A DNA stretch of 64,000 nt from Emergomyces orientalis (GCA_002110485.1 MOWL01000025.1:744001-808000), one strand, 5' to 3'. Shown: positions 12,700 through 25,622, counted from the stretch's first letter. Translations and numbers: made by a program. The notes: generated from the sequence alone by a model not told the origin.

Positions 12700-13386
12700 T
12701 CACTTAGTGGAAGGATTCGGGCTGACCGTCTGGTCAGGGAACTTGCGGAAAAGGTCCGCCAGATGGTCGATGGGGGCTGTCAGGAGCCCAACTACGGTTT
12801 CGAACGGTGGCTTGTCCGGTGCACTTGGATGAGAACGGGTGGGCACGAATGCCTTAGTCCTCCCAAACGACGTAGCGAGCTTCTCGCTCTCTTCTGCCTT
12901 CAGTGCATTCTCAAGCTTAACGAGATCATCATCCTCCTCCTCTTTGATGTGTTTGGAAAGGTTTTTCATGAGGGCTTTAATGGTAGGAATGAATTTCGGA
13001 TCAGTCGTTTTCATGCTTTGGAACTTTTTGAGTTGCTCTTTCACCTGTTGTTTTTTTATAAAAAGGGTCATTATAATATCATACGAAATAGCTTCTCGAC
13101 AAGAGGAATGGCCTGAGTAAGTGAAAAAATGGGGAATAGGGGAATGGAAACATACGATTTGATGCTCTTCGCGATCCTTATCAGCCATGGCTTTCCCACC
13201 CTTAATATGTTGTTCGAAAGCAGGGTAAACTACCAACTCCTTGCCGATGGAATGACGAGCCAACTCCCAGGTAAACTGGTTCTGATAGCGGACCTGCTCA
13301 TCCTGGTCCTTAGGGTTTATGATCTTGTCATAATATGCCTCGAGCTCCCTGTGGTCTGTCTTGATAGAATCGGAAATTTTTGTCAT
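12700..13386 (-). CDS. Hemerythrin-like HHE-domain protein (copy 1)
   Basis: A cytosolic-looking hemerythrin-type four-helix protein that probably binds a non-haem di-iron or similar centre. The physiological role in fungi is not settled (oxygen, nitrosative or iron stress have been suggested for the family). Two exons, 13156-13386 and 12700-13044, joined across a GTATGT...CAACAG intron in phase 0, give 191 residues. The HHE pattern is visible: TDHRELEAYYDKI near the start, WELARHSIGKELVVYPAFE, DKDREEHQ, and later SKHIKEEEDDDL. The C-terminus has the repeated family feature FVPTRSHPSAPDKPPFE. A paralogue with the same intron position lies at 27787-28412 on the same strand. Confidence 0.88.
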   Translation of the reverse strand: MTKISDSIKTDHRELEAYYDKIINPKDQDEQVRYQNQFTWELARHSIGKELVVYPAFEQHIKGGKAMADKDREEHQIVCFHSPIPHFFTYSGHSSCREAISYDIIMTLFIKKQQVKEQLKKFQSMKTTDPKFIPTIKALMKNLSKHIKEEEDDDLVKLENALKAEESEKLATSFGRTKAFVPTRSHPSAPDKPPFETVVGLLTAPIDHLADLFRKFPDQTVSPNPSTK

Positions 13387-15066
13387 GATTGATCGAGTTA
13401 TAAACTGTGGAGCTTTGCTAAAAGTTCTATGAACTGAATATTAGCTTTGATGATAATCAACAAATCAAGGGCGGGTCTTTAAGAAAGTAACGTCAAGGAA
13501 AGATGATATGGAGTCAGAAGGCATATTGGCTAGATACCGTAAACTTGGTCGAGTACAAGAATTCACGCCAGCAAAAAAGATGCGCTAAAGAGTGCAAGTC
13601 AGTAAAAGCACTCTACTTCAACTTGAATAACGCGAAAAGTGCTGTGGGATGGGTAGACGTACGTATAAACGCGAAGACGCTGACATTTAAAGGACCACTG
13701 AGTACTTTGATATTCAACCAGGTTTGAGAAACAAAAGCAATGCATAGCATATCAGCGTAGTCCCTGGGGCTTAGATATAAGGGACCTCCCTCAGAATGAT
13801 ACAATGCCATAACGGGCCCGACGTCATTCACGCGCAATATCTAACTTTGTATGCGATAATTGCAGCTTTGGGAAGGCGAAATATTTGGCACACCTGTCAA
13901 GGAAACCAAACCAATGGTTGTTCTCCCATTATTAACTTGTTTTACCATCCAAGCTGTGCCCGGGCCCATTTAGACCAACAGAACCAGGTGAGGTCAGAGA
14001 AATTTTCTAGCTGTCTCCTTTCTATTCCATCCTTTTCAAAGCGGGCATTGAAATGAGATGGGCAGTCGCCAGTGTTTCTTGAGATGGCTTTTCTTTCCTG
14101 ACCAAATGGTAGGAGGCAAGTGAACTGCCTATGCACTTGGGCAATTTTCCGTGCGGAGTTACGAAGTTCCCTTGCTCGACTACCAATATATCAATATATC
14201 TATATCCCGTAGTTAGTGAAATGCCAAGATATATAGAATTTGAGTGTTGGAGAGGTGGAGAGCGGGTATATTTTGACATCACCTTGCCAACCGTAGAAGT
14301 TGTCCGTCCGAAGTTCAAACCGAAGGTGAGGTTGAACATCACGTCATGTTCAATCATAACAAAACACCCTTGTTAATCAAGTTTTGATTACTCGCTTAGA
14401 AAGGCCACCATGTATCTAGATAGGGTAGTTTTGTGTCAAGCTATGGATGCTTTTTACTTCCAATGATGTGATGTCAGAGAAGTTTGGCATCTCTCAAAGT
14501 GTTCAGTCCTAGCAGGGCGATGACATGGAAAGCGCGGCGGCATAGGCGATCGAATTCCACCTCTCTGCGGCTTTCACTTGGCTGGAGAAAATATCATGAT
14601 AATCCTCTGCATCAATTTAGTATTCACTGCTTTCTCACTGATAAATTCAGACTCTCGAATGTTTGCCGTTGTGGTGGAAAACGTCTAGCCCACCACGTAA
14701 AAATCTTGAAATGGGACTGCATGTATGAGCTTGGCTTATGGCCCTCGGCGGAACTGCCTATATCCGATAGTTCCAGGCCCAATGCCAAGACTGAGCTCGG
14801 CCTGGCCCAGGCACTATTATGAGGTGGAAGTAGTATTGAAGCGGAATTAATAGCCGCTGCCCCTAATCAGGCCTAGAATGCATGATTGCACCTGGTTTGG
14901 CCTGCAGGCTTTTTAACCTCCCGCCGGGTTTCCCCACTTCAGTTTTTGACCCATGTCCTCTCGAAAATTGTAGTGTTCTCCTTGTTCTCTGCTAAGATAT
15001 ATTGGAGTAAACAATTTAAACAATTTAAACAATTGGGAACTCCTGAGAGACAGGCAACGGACTTCC
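13387..15066. other. Gene-poor region
   Basis: 1.7 kb with short open frames on both strands but none recognisable. A 9-bp motif (AAACAATTT) is repeated three times at 15009-15034 just upstream of the UCH relic. Confidence 0.4.
15009..15034. repeat. Short tandem repeat, 9-bp unit x about 3
   Basis: The unit AAACAATTT is repeated back to back almost three times immediately before the decayed ubiquitin hydrolase gene. Seen directly. Confidence 0.85.
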
Positions 15067-15930
15067 TTGAACAAGCAGCCTTTTCAACTGCATCAAGCTC
15101 AGAAGATATTCTACGTAAAGCACTTTGTTCCACTAGAATCCGATCCAGGAATATTTACGCAGCTAATGCATGATTTGGGGGTTTCTGAATCTTTCCGCCT
15201 TGTTGATGTCTACGCTCTGGAAACCGAATTCCTCGCAACGCTTCCCGCCCCGTTCTTGCATTTGTGCTTATTATACCACCCTGCTCGGCGTACGAACAAC
15301 AGGAGAAGATTACAGAGCAAGCTGTCGAGGCCCCTCATGAAGACGTTGAAGAAGTTATATGGTTCAAACAAACCATTAATAACGCATGCGGTCTCTATGC
15401 CATTTTACACGCTGTTTGCAATAACCCTGGAATGATCAGTAAGAATAAGACTTTTAGCTAGAGCTAGGCATGTTGTGTAAACTCAAGGAGGCAATTAATG
15501 ATATCTTGCGGTCACAGAGAAAGGAACTATTCTTACTGAGCTCATGGAATGCCTTCCCTCTCAGCGGCCTACATACCAAGAAAAGTCGGAAAGGATAGAA
15601 ACCGTGTATGGAGCGGCTTAGAAGTTCTTGCTTCAAAGTGTGTCCCATTAAAAATATGAATGTTGCTGATGAGGGTTTTTGCAGGTGTCTCCGCCCCGGC
15701 TGCACAAGAAGGCCAGTCCAGTCCTCCAGATAAATCATCACTGCCTATGTTTTACAAAGTCCTCAGATTGTTTATTTGAGTTGAACGGGGATAGGGATGG
15801 GCCGCTCAAGGGGGGCACCTTAGACGGAGACGATATTTTGACCAATGTCACTTTTGATGTCCTAACCAAGATCATTTTTCGCGGCTAGAATGGGCAGTTC
15901 AGTTTGCTAGCTCTGGTGAGGGGTACCTGA
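15067..15930 (+). pseudogene. Decayed ubiquitin carboxyl-terminal hydrolase (peptidase C12, UCH/Yuh1-like)
   Basis: UCH enzymes remove small adducts from the ubiquitin C-terminus. Family blocks appear in correct order but in different frames. FVPLESDPGIF and HDLGVSESFRLVDVYALE (about 15130-15235) are followed, one frame over, by VLAFVLIIPP and the catalytic-Cys block KQTINNACGLYAILHAVC (about 15360-15420). After an apparently intact intron (about 15440-15520) comes KKGTILTELMECLPSQRP, then a TAG, then the His-box region HHCLCFTKSSD and FELNGDRDGP, again in another frame. It ends with the typical UCH tail FSLLALV behind another in-frame TAG (about 15886). No ATG precedes the first block. At least two frameshifts and two stops make it a pseudogene, unless the assembly is wrong at several places. 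The first shift sits in a C run near 15250. Confidence 0.85.
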
Positions 15931-18900
15931 TAAAGCGAACCCACAAAGGCAGAAAAACGGTTTGTCGCGCGACTGTGCGTCCACTACTGGGTTCTATCGT
16001 CTGTGAACATGCTAGTCAAATTCTTCGGGAGTGGGGCACCAGGAGGTTGGCAAGTAGCAGTCGTTGAGTGCGCTGGAGCTCAAAGGTTGCAAATTATAGA
16101 AACCTGGCATTAAGAAAAACGTGGCTTAGCATTTCGGAAGAGGATGGGTCAATCGCGCCCAACTAAGAAAGCCACCCTCAATTCTTGTTGGTTTTCGGCC
16201 ATGATTTAACCTGTCGAATTGGATTTCTCGCTGGGGAGAGCGAACTTGCCCGAGATGAGGGTGAATCTTCGCTAAATTTCGGTTCGGATAGATTGTGGCA
16301 GACAACTGGGCATGCCAGTGGGTGGATCATATACACAACGAGCCTGTAAAAGTTGACAGTGCCATGAAATCTCCGAAGCCACTGGTGCCACGTTTTCTTG
16401 TTTGAAGTTTGTACATGACGGGTTTCCAGTAGAGAAAATATGTGTTCTTCTGATTTTGACAGCATTGTCGATGCTAATAGCAAAGCGAGGGGTAACTAAG
16501 GAATTTAAGAATGGGAATTGTACCTTCGTGGTGATTATTGTGTTATTGTTGGTTTGCTTGAGAATCTCCACGGCCAATGAGAATGGTCATTTCATACATG
16601 GCAAAATAATTTGGTACACATATATCGCTATTTTTCTGGGCCTCATTTGTGGTGTTAGCCAGGCAGAGACGAACCTCAGAATAGAGAGGTCCTCTATAAA
16701 TTTAGAACATAATCCTGTGGCATTCTCGTTTCGAACTGACAATAGTGAGAATTCACGGTGAGAAGATATACCCCCACCGGCGTTCCCTTGTTTCGTAGAC
16801 CATTGTCAACTGTGGATAGTGGTAGGAGAAGGGGATTCGAGAACACATATCGTCCATATAGGCAGATGTGCATTTCGGACCAACGGTATGCTGTGGAGAG
16901 CTGATTCCCTCGTTACGTGTGGCAGCATAACTACTTGCCACCAATGCTGAAACGAAAACAATCAACGGTCTTTGTTGCCGATTTTTATGTCCATATATCT
17001 GTATCATTCGAGACAGGGATCTGCCGGCTTCCCGTATGAATGAATAAATAGGTAACAAACAATCAACAAAACAAACTACCAATAACTAATGAATAATAAT
17101 AATAATAAAAAGACAGAAAAAAAGGAATAAGAACTTATAAAGAAAAAAGAAAAGCAGTTGGCGCAGTCGACGAGACATGGAGAGCAAACAGGGTGCCACC
17201 CGATCTAACTGAACAAAAACGGGCCAAGATGGCGTCATGACAAGCGCTGGCTACGGCAGGGTAGTATAGTCGAGAGCCAGCGCGAGTATCTCCTGTTCAA
17301 GCTTAGGGAGTTGCTTGTTGTGGCTTGGGATGAGGCTCTAACTATCCTCCCTGTGGACCGTGCAGTGCGTGCATTGTTGAGGCTGATGATCCCTCGGCCT
17401 GAAAAGTTGACAGCAGTTGGACGCCAGTCACATAAAACTAGGAGAAAGGATTTGGCTGACAGTTAGACGGATGCAGCTGAGAGCAAGAGGTCGGTTTGTT
17501 GTCGCTGCCAACAGCCAGTAGGTGATGTATGTTTCCTCCCTCTACTATTTGAGGCATAACGGGTATCGTGTGTTTTGTTCCGCTCGCAAATAATGCCTCA
17601 GAATTTGTTGTAAGGAAGAATCTTCAGATGCTGCATTCCGTCGTCCTGCTGCAAAGGTTTGGTTGGGTGGGTTTCCCTGTGGCTTGGGCCCTTTCACACT
17701 TGCTTGTCAGCTAACTAACCACGGTGACAAGAGCGCTACCGAGCCCCAGTGCCTCCATCATTGGTCTCACGTTATCCCAACTGCCCGATGCCTCATGTCT
17801 CAAACTGAACCCAAGGATGGAAAAGAGCAACAGAGTCATGCGCCCCCACTCGGTCATCCTGGTCTTGTCCGTCAATTTTAGTGTATCGTTTCTCAAAAAC
17901 AAGCACAAGGAGAGCAACGAGTAAATTGAAGCCAGATTTTAATTCAGATAACTGGCAGGGTTTTTCTACTGCTTGGTCATTCGCTCCTCGCCGGACCTCA
18001 CGGCCTCCGACATGGCAAATAAATGGCGATCTAACTCCCGACTCACCTCAGGCTGGTTTAGCGTCCTTTTGCAAGTCATGAACCGCAGCGGGGTTAGTCG
18101 TTCGTTTCCCAGCCTTCGATGCTCTCCATAACGTTCTACCCTCTATCCAGACCTTGTTGGCATGTTAGAGCGGACTCTGCGAATTCCAATCGGCTTGGAG
18201 ATCGATTATTAAAGCCACCGCTTACCCGACTGCCGCCAAATAAAAGAAGCATGGTATTCAGATATGCTTGGGCGGATAATTCATGCAAAAACTGCCTGCA
18301 TTCTCTGATCAGACACCACCGAATGAATCAGAGCAATAGCAACTGCCCTACTGCTCACAGGTCTACAGATGCTATGATGCTATAAGCAGCCAGCCTCTGA
18401 TGAGGATTATATTGCTCCTTCAGAGCAGTAGAAAATGATACATTCATTCAGTGATCTGATTAGAGAGTTGAAAGGGGAGAGTCATGTTTCCCCCCTGTCT
18501 GATTTTGAATAGTTAGTTTTAGCGGCGGTGTAATGAACACACGGGTACACCTCGCATGTAATTATTACAATGGCCTGGCCGCCCAGATCGGAGAACATAA
18601 TACCGCGGTGCAAGTAACCGGCGGACATCAACTGGTATGATAAACATAGAGTTAGCTTGCTAACTCCCCTCGATCATTCGGATTTACCAAAATGGGGAGC
18701 GCCCAATGCAACCAACTCTGGTTACTGGACTCAAGGAAAACTGGAACCTGTGGATACATGTATCCGAGCTGTCATGGTATCAGATGCTCGTGTTTTCACC
18801 TAGATACCAAAGCTCACAAAATTATGGATTCGCTCTGGATCGTGCTTCGGGCCCGGAGATAACAGCAGTTATCAATCAAGCAAGAATACACATTGACAAT

Positions 18901-19393
18901 TATTATTAATCTGACTTCTGCTGACGCATCCCATTTCGAACCACCCACTCTTAAGGTTTTTCCATGGCCAAGGTGATCTCCTCGTTCTATATCTTCTAAC
19001 TCCCTGCCAAGCTCTCCTTGCAGAGACCGCACGGAGAGATGCTTTACATGCACTTGATCTACGATTCCACGGAATTGGACTCATTCACTTGGATTTTTTT
19101 CATTAATATCTGTTTATAAAATATTTTCTTCTATCCTTGTTTATACTTGTTTCTTCCGCCTGCCATATAAATATTCCCCCTCGGATTTATCGTCGAGGTT
19201 CCTCGATCTCCGTCCTTTCTTATTCCAGCTCCTGGTTTGCCGAGGGATTATATCAGCGGAGCTACGAGCATCTTCGTCGCACCTTATTATTTTATATTTA
19301 TAAGTTGTGTGAAAACCCTCTATTCTTGAGTATTATCAACCCCTGTGGGTGGCAATACATACGGTATCGGGGCATACATCTGTTTCTTCTCTC
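15931..19393. other. Gene-poor region upstream of the MFS gene
   Basis: About 3.5 kb with no recognised gene. Short overlapping frames occur at 16180-16760 and 17660-18080. One at 16402-16761 has two hydrophobic stretches but no ATG-led family match. An (AAT/TAA)n stretch lies at about 17088-17106. The last 250 bp before 19394 are T/C-rich and probably contain the promoter and 5' leader of the transporter. Confidence 0.4.
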
Positions 19394-21217
19394 ATGCGTC
19401 TCGCGATGTTGTCCATTGACAACAAGAAGGACGTCGAGAATGGACTAACAGATAACAATACCTGGAGCGGACAAAGCCAAATAGATGGGGAAGAGAAACC
19501 ATCCGGGTGTCCTCCATCTTCGAAATCCAGCTTCACTCAAGTGTTCGGCTCCCCAAATCCAGACCGAAGATCGAGTAAAGGATCAGATAATCTCAGCCAG
19601 GATGCTTCGAATCCCCCATCAACGGAACACCATGCGGACGAGGACACAGAAAAACAAGCGCCGGAGGCCGGCCCTCCCATGAACCCTATGATGGACCCAA
19701 GCGCGTTTCCTGATGGCGGCGTTGAGGCATGGACTGTGGTTTTCGGTGGATTTTGTGCTTTGTTTGCGAGCTTCGGATGGATCACTTGTAAGCCAATGGC
19801 TTCCTTTTATTTCTTAGTTCTCAGAAGTATTTCGCTTGCCCAAGAAGCGAGTCTTCAGCACGGTAATCTAACGTATAGAAGGTATCGGAGTTTTCCAGGA
19901 CTATTATCAAAATAATCAGTTGAAATCCTACTCACCTAGCACCATCGCCTGGATCACGTCCCTTGAAACATGCATGATGTTCATAGTCGTATGTCAAAAA
20001 GAAGATCCATCCTGAGCCATGACAGATACCAGCGTATTAATGCGATACCCTGATACGGTACTGACCATATACACAATGAGTAGGCCCCTATTTGTGGCAA
20101 AGTATTCGATAACTACGGCCCTCGACACTTGCTCATAGTTGGATCCTTTCTCCATGTTTTCGGTCTGATGATGGCTTCCATATCAACCAACTACTATCAA
20201 ATCCTTCTGGCCCAAGGTATCTGCAGTCCACTTGGCGCCGGAGCTCTTTTCTATCCTTGCGTCAATAGCGTCACAACATGGTTTTTCAAGAGAAGGGCAT
20301 TCGCGCTGGGAATCGCGGCCAGTGGCTCAAGCGTCGGGGGCGTGATATACCCTATCATGGTGGCTAAACTAGTTCCACAGGTGGGATTCGGTTGGACGAT
20401 GAGGATCTGCGCCTTTCTGATCCTAGGTTTATGCATCGTTGTAAATCTGACGGTAAAGTCGAGGATTCCGCCCCAACCCAAGCCCTTCAAATTGAAGGAC
20501 TTCTTCACCCCTTTTTTGGAGATGCCATTCTTCTTGTCCACGGTTGGCTTATGGCTATCGTTCTTCGGGCTATACTTACCGTTCGCGTTTATCGTCTCGG
20601 TTGCCCGCCACTATGGGATGTCTCCACAACTGGCAGGTTATCTTGTCTCGATTATGAATGCAACCAGGTAAACCTCCTTCACAGCATGAGAAGACCCCCC
20701 GAACCTCCCTTCACAAATTCCCCTTAAAAGAAGAGCCCCCATAATAAATATGCGAAAATGCTAACGAAAGGACCTTACACCTAGTACTTTCGGCCGTATC
20801 CTACCGGGTTATGTCGCTGACCGTTTTGGCCGCTTCAATGTCATGATAATAACCAGCATCCTGAACGTCCTCATCGTCCTGGCTCTCTGGATGCCCTCCC
20901 GCGGCAATATCCCCGTTTTGCTCTTTACCGCTCTCTTCGGCTTTACCTCTGGAGCCTTCGTTTCCCTGGGCCCAGCCGTGATAGCGCAGATCTCAGATGT
21001 GCGTCAGATAGGTGTACGCACAGGCGCGATGTTTGCTGTCACATCCGTGGCCAGCCTTACGGGAAACCCTATCGGCGGTGCCCTCGTGGGGAATATTAAG
21101 CAGCCGACGTACTGGCGGATGCAATTGTTTGCGGGAATGGTTATGGCGGCGGGGGCTGTGGCCTTTTTGCTTGCTAGGTTGAGGGTTACGGGTTTCAAGT
21201 TGATGAAGAAGTTTTGA
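19394..21217 (+). CDS. MFS transporter, monocarboxylate-transporter-like
   Basis: A 12-helix plasma-membrane-type major facilitator of the fungal MCT-like branch. The substrate is unknown (monocarboxylates or related acids are typical guesses for the branch; riboflavin is another known substrate). Exons 19394-19787, 19882-19988, 20084-20667, 20785-21217 keep phase and give 505 residues. A hydrophilic cytosolic N-terminus of about 115 residues precedes FPDGGVEAWTVVFGGFCALF, the canonical MCT TM1 start with the family DGGxxAW motif. Next comes GVFQDYYQ. The loop GKVFDNYGPRHLL is the family GxxxDxxGxR motif, and TFGRILPGYVADRFGRFN is the repeat-2 counterpart. An alternative in-frame ATG is at 19406. 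The last codons are basic (KLMKKF). An A-run follows the stop at once. Confidence 0.92.
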
Positions 21218-22432
21218 AGAGAAAAAAAAAAAAAAAAGGGCAAGGTGGAGGGAGGGATTCTGAAAGTGAAGGGGGATGCTACGCGGTGTTGTGTGAAACC
21301 CTCCTGCTTTCTTTTCCCTTCTCTTCGGTTTTGCTTCTCAGATGAAAATATTGTCGTCTTTGAGGGCCTGATTCTCTCTTATTTTTCCGTTTTGGGCGGG
21401 TCGATCTCTTATTTGCCCCGTCCCTTGCTTGGCGAAAGGTGTTTACTCCCCAATCCCCGGGCCCATCTCTTGTCTCAAAAAAATTTCGCCGAAAGGCCAG
21501 AATACCTTGTACAGTCGTCATTTCTGTAAATGTATATAGACATATAGAGGACGATTAATGATTAATGATAGACAACGCCTTTTGTGGCATCTAATGATCA
21601 ATTTGGCAAAATTTACTTGAAGAGGGATGTATCACAAATTTTGCCCGGTGGCAGTTTATTCCTGCCATAACCCATCAGTTTTAGCTTCGTTTTCTCGTTC
21701 AGTGTTTATTTAGGAGTTCCAGGGCCTTTATACAGACCTTTTATCAGCCTCAGAAAACCTTAGAACCCCAAGATTAGGATAGTTCCTCATCAATGATTAT
21801 ATTGCTCAATTCCAAGCCTCTATATATACCGTGGGAGGTTGGTGGAAGCACCAGCAGAGTCTCCCCGTTGTGTTGCCCCGACAACGCCTAACAATTTCTC
21901 TCTCCACCCATTCCTCCCCACAAATACTTTTTTGGGCTTGAAGCATTGCTTGCATCGACAATAGACAACCCTTCCAGCTGCAAAGGTAAGTATCCGCAAT
22001 TCTGTTTCCTTCTTTTCCTCTTTTTTTTTTTTTTTTTGCTGTACTTTTTTCTAGCTGAGCGCTCTTTCTTTTCATTCCTAGTCGAAGAGCCTCGCTTTTG
22101 AGTCAGTCGGCTGGTTTTGGGTGTTTGTTGTTTGCCGTATCTTCTCCTGAAATTTCCCAGCGACGAGACCACGAACATGATGTGAGTGTGAGTTAGCTGT
22201 TGAGATTCAGACGTTTTTACGGGCCTCTGTTTCAATTATTGTCTTCTTCTGTAGCTTCTGCTTTTATTGTTCATTTTGTTATATTTTTTGCTATATTATT
22301 TTACACCTTTTCTATTTTTTTTTACTTTGAAGTGGCCATTCAAAATCCAAACGAACAAAAAGAGCCCCGAACGTGGCAGTGAAATACCGATATACACATA
22401 TATTCCCTTGATAAGCCCGATTTTTAGCGGTC
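21218..22432. other. Intergenic region, T-rich kinesin promoter/leader
   Basis: Contains a 15-nt-scale A run just after the MFS stop and long T/CT-rich stretches (about 22015-22040 and 22290-22330) typical of fungal promoters. No gene seen. Confidence 0.45.
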
Positions 22433-25111
22433 ATGAGCGTTCGTGTCATCGCGCGAATCCGCCCGCTTCTGAAGTCAGAGCAGGAAAGCGATATCATCGT
22501 CCGCTCGGGAACCACTGCCATCTCCTCCACGACAGATACACCCACGCCAGGGGCCTCGTCATTACAACATCCATTGTTATCCTCTTCCAAGAGTGAAGCG
22601 AAATCGACGAAGACGACGGCACTGAAAGGCAAGAAGCAGAAGGATGACGTGAATGCAGCTCCAGCTGTTGATCGGGATAATCTTGTACGGATTCCAAATC
22701 CTAAGAATGAAGGGGAGGAATACAGTTTTCAGTTTAATGAGGTGTACGGGCCGGACGTGTCGCAGCAGGAGATTTTTGATGGGGAGGGTGAGTTTTGTCC
22801 TTTTATACATTCTCTTCTTCCCAACCCCTATCTTTCTCTCTTTTTGTTTATGGAGAACAAGGCAACTGTTTTTTTATATGGCGTGTTGGAGGAGAACCCC
22901 GGAAACTAATAGCAATGGTGGTTCCTCAGTTGCCCCTACTATAAAACACCTTTTCAATGGTTTTGACGTGACGATATTTGCTTACGGGGTTACGGGAACC
23001 GGCAAGACTCATACAATGCGCGGAGGGAAGAGTCTGAATGATAGAGGGGTCATTCCACGACTCTTGAGCGGCATTTATAGACGCAGTCGTAAGATTGAAA
23101 AGGATAGCCAAGGTGGTACAAAGGTCGATGTGGTCATGAGCTACTATGAGATATATAACGATAAAGTGTTCGATCTTTTTGAGCCACCAGAAAAGAGAAC
23201 GGCTGCTGGTCTACCGCTACGGGATGCGGGTGGAAAGACTGTAGTGGTTGGACTGACTGAGCGGCCTTGCACGAGTTTGAAAGAGTTTGAGATGTTGTAC
23301 GATCACGCCAATGTGAATAGATCAACGTCAGCAACGAAGGTGGGCAGAATATGCCAGACAAAGATCACCGAGGCAATCATACTAACAAGTTATAATAATA
23401 GTTAAACGCCCATTCGTCGAGGTCTCACGCAATCCTCTGTGTCAAGCTAGTGGTTACCACAGGTGAGCAGAGCCGCGTGAGTCTTGCATCATGCATTGAT
23501 CTTGCTGGATCCGAAGACAATCGTCGAACCGAAAATGGCAAGGAGCGCATGGTAGAGTCTGCAAGTATAAATAAAAGCCTGTTTGTGCTTGCTCAATGCG
23601 TCGAGGCAATCAGCAAGAAGCAATCCCGAATTCCGTACCGTGAGTCGAAAATGACGAGGATATTGTCATTGGGCCAAAACAATGGGCTCACCATCATGAT
23701 CTTGAACCTCGCTCCCATCCGCTCCTATCACCTTGATACGCTCAGTTCGCTTAACTTCGCGAACCGTACGAAGAAGATAGAAGTCCGAGAAGTAGAAAAT
23801 GAACCCATGTTCAAGGGTCCTCCACGGCCAAAAATTCGGAGGTCAGGGTCGACAGGAGCGGGAATGCACCGCCAACCTTTACGGCCGCTCACGGCTTCGA
23901 TCAATGCAAATATAGTACTACCGGCTGCGACGGATTCCTCAAAGCCAGCGGAATCCAAATCTACTAAAGCGTTCTCCGTGTACTCTGACAAACCACAGTC
24001 GAAGCCACCTGCCCATCTCAAGCGGCTTGACCCGCCCAAGCGATCCTCGCCATTAAAATGTAGATCTGATGCGAGTGGAGCTGGCACCTTTCGACCATCA
24101 AAAGCGTTTCGCCCTGCAGATGTAGGCTCGCGTATCCTGGATGGCATATCTGCTGCAAAAATAGAAGAAATGGTGCAGAGAAAGGTGGAGGAAGTGCTCG
24201 CTGCTCGAGCTTCGAGTGACGCTGGAAAGCAACAACGCGATGTCGATCATTCTTCCAACAATGAACTGAATGAGCAAGTCCAACGTCGACTTGAGCTTCT
24301 GGAGCAGAGGATTGAAGGAAAAGAGGACGCAAGAGCGGAAGGGTTATCTTACCTCCTGATGGGAAAACAGCACCAGTCGCGAGGCGAGGATTCATCAGCT
24401 CTGAGGATGTATCAACTGGCCCAACCTTTTTTCCCTAGCAATGAAAAATTGGAGTTTAAAATAAACTCTTTGAAAGAGAAGTTAAAATACAAAGGACAGG
24501 TACAGTCGCTGTCGTTTCCAGCGGCTGCAGAGAACCTGGACACAAGACCAGAAACAAAGCGCCCAAAAAAGCGAAAGCGATATGTGAAAGACGAAAGTTT
24601 CAATTCTGAATATTATGTTCGTGATGATGATGACTACCAACCCTCCGATCCGAATGGGCAATTTAGCGATGAGGAAATCCCCACAGCCCATCCTTATACC
24701 CAGCCGTCAAAAAGACCAGCGGCGCCCAATACTGGCAAATCTCGAAAACCATCTAGCCACCCACCACCCACTTTTCTATCATCTCAAACGTCATCGAACA
24801 AAGACGCGAAAGTAACTATTGGCGAATCACGCGATTTGGAAAATACCCCGCGCACTAGCCACATCATTTCAACTATAAATACCAGAAACGTCAATCAAAT
24901 AAAGCTACTTCGGGGTGTTGGGATAAAGAAAGCTGAGGCTATTGTTGATTGTCTATGCGAGCTGGATACGTGGAATACTGCAAATAATGCTGAAAATTCA
25001 GACAGCGCTACCAGTGACAGAACGCAAGTACAGATACGCAGTTTAGCAGAGCTTGGGAAGTTGAAAGGGGTTGGTGCGAAAACTGTGGAGAATATGAGGA
25101 ACGCGATTTGA
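22433..25111 (+). CDS. Kinesin motor with C-terminal helix-hairpin-helix tail (kinesin-10/Kid-like)
   Basis: An ATP-driven microtubule motor. Exons 22433-22787, 22930-23339, 23402-25111 join in phase and give 824 residues. The motor domain starts at once (SVRVIARIRPLL). P-loop GVTGTGKT is at about 138-145, switch I SSRSH at 260-264, switch II DLAGSE at 288-293, and PYRESKMTRIL and LNFANRTKKI end the motor near residue 365. A basic/serine-rich linker and a short predicted coiled coil (about residues 480-560) follow. The extreme C-terminus carries two helix-hairpin-helix-like motifs, KLLRGVGIKKAEAIV and LGKLKGVGAKTVENM. That architecture (N-terminal motor plus DNA-binding HhH) is the Kid/KIF22 chromokinesin pattern, so a role on chromosome arms in mitosis is inferred. 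The P-loop reads GVTGTGKT where most kinesins have GQTGSGKT. Confidence 0.93.
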
Positions 25112-25622
25112 CCTCTATTCCGCAGTGGTGGTGGGGACTATGACCGCGCTGCCATGATAAAAAGGTGTCCTTGCGCCTTGGTGATGGTAGGAGTATATGC
25201 CTGTGGTTAGGGAAGTTATGTTAATTTCTTGCTTTATATTATGGGGCACCATTAGCTTTCCCCCATGCCTATCGGTATTTTTCTCTCCTTCGTTTTCCTT
25301 GCATTGTATTGTTGATATACACATCTGTATGGTTTTTATCATCGCCACCATCAAGCAAGGCGTTTTGGGAGTCTATGTCATTATTTGCCATATTATATTT
25401 CTTCTCTTTTGAATTGATACCAATTGTGTTCTTGCTGTGCCTGAGTTTTCTCCCGTTTATCATTTATCCCTCCTATTGATATTGATCCCGGACAAAAAAT
25501 ATTGGCCATCAAACATTACCACCACACCAAACCGGCAATGCACCGGTTCCAACCATAAAATCATTCCGCTCAAAAATGGGAATTGGAAAATGAAAAGGTA
25601 ACAAGTAAACTGGAATCCCTAA
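25112..25622. other. Convergent intergenic spacer
   Basis: About 0.5 kb of 3' flank shared by the kinesin (+) and the SDR gene (-). T-rich on the plus strand, with no further gene seen. Confidence 0.5.

Noticed and set aside
16402..16761. Possible two-helix membrane protein
   Set aside because: The frame lacks a convincing ATG start and any family motif; AT-rich sequence easily yields hydrophobic translations.
22788..22929. Continuation of kinesin exon 1 through the first intron
   Set aside because: The frame hits stops, while GTGAG...CTCAG splicing restores the motor-domain sequence VAPTIKHLFNGF exactly.
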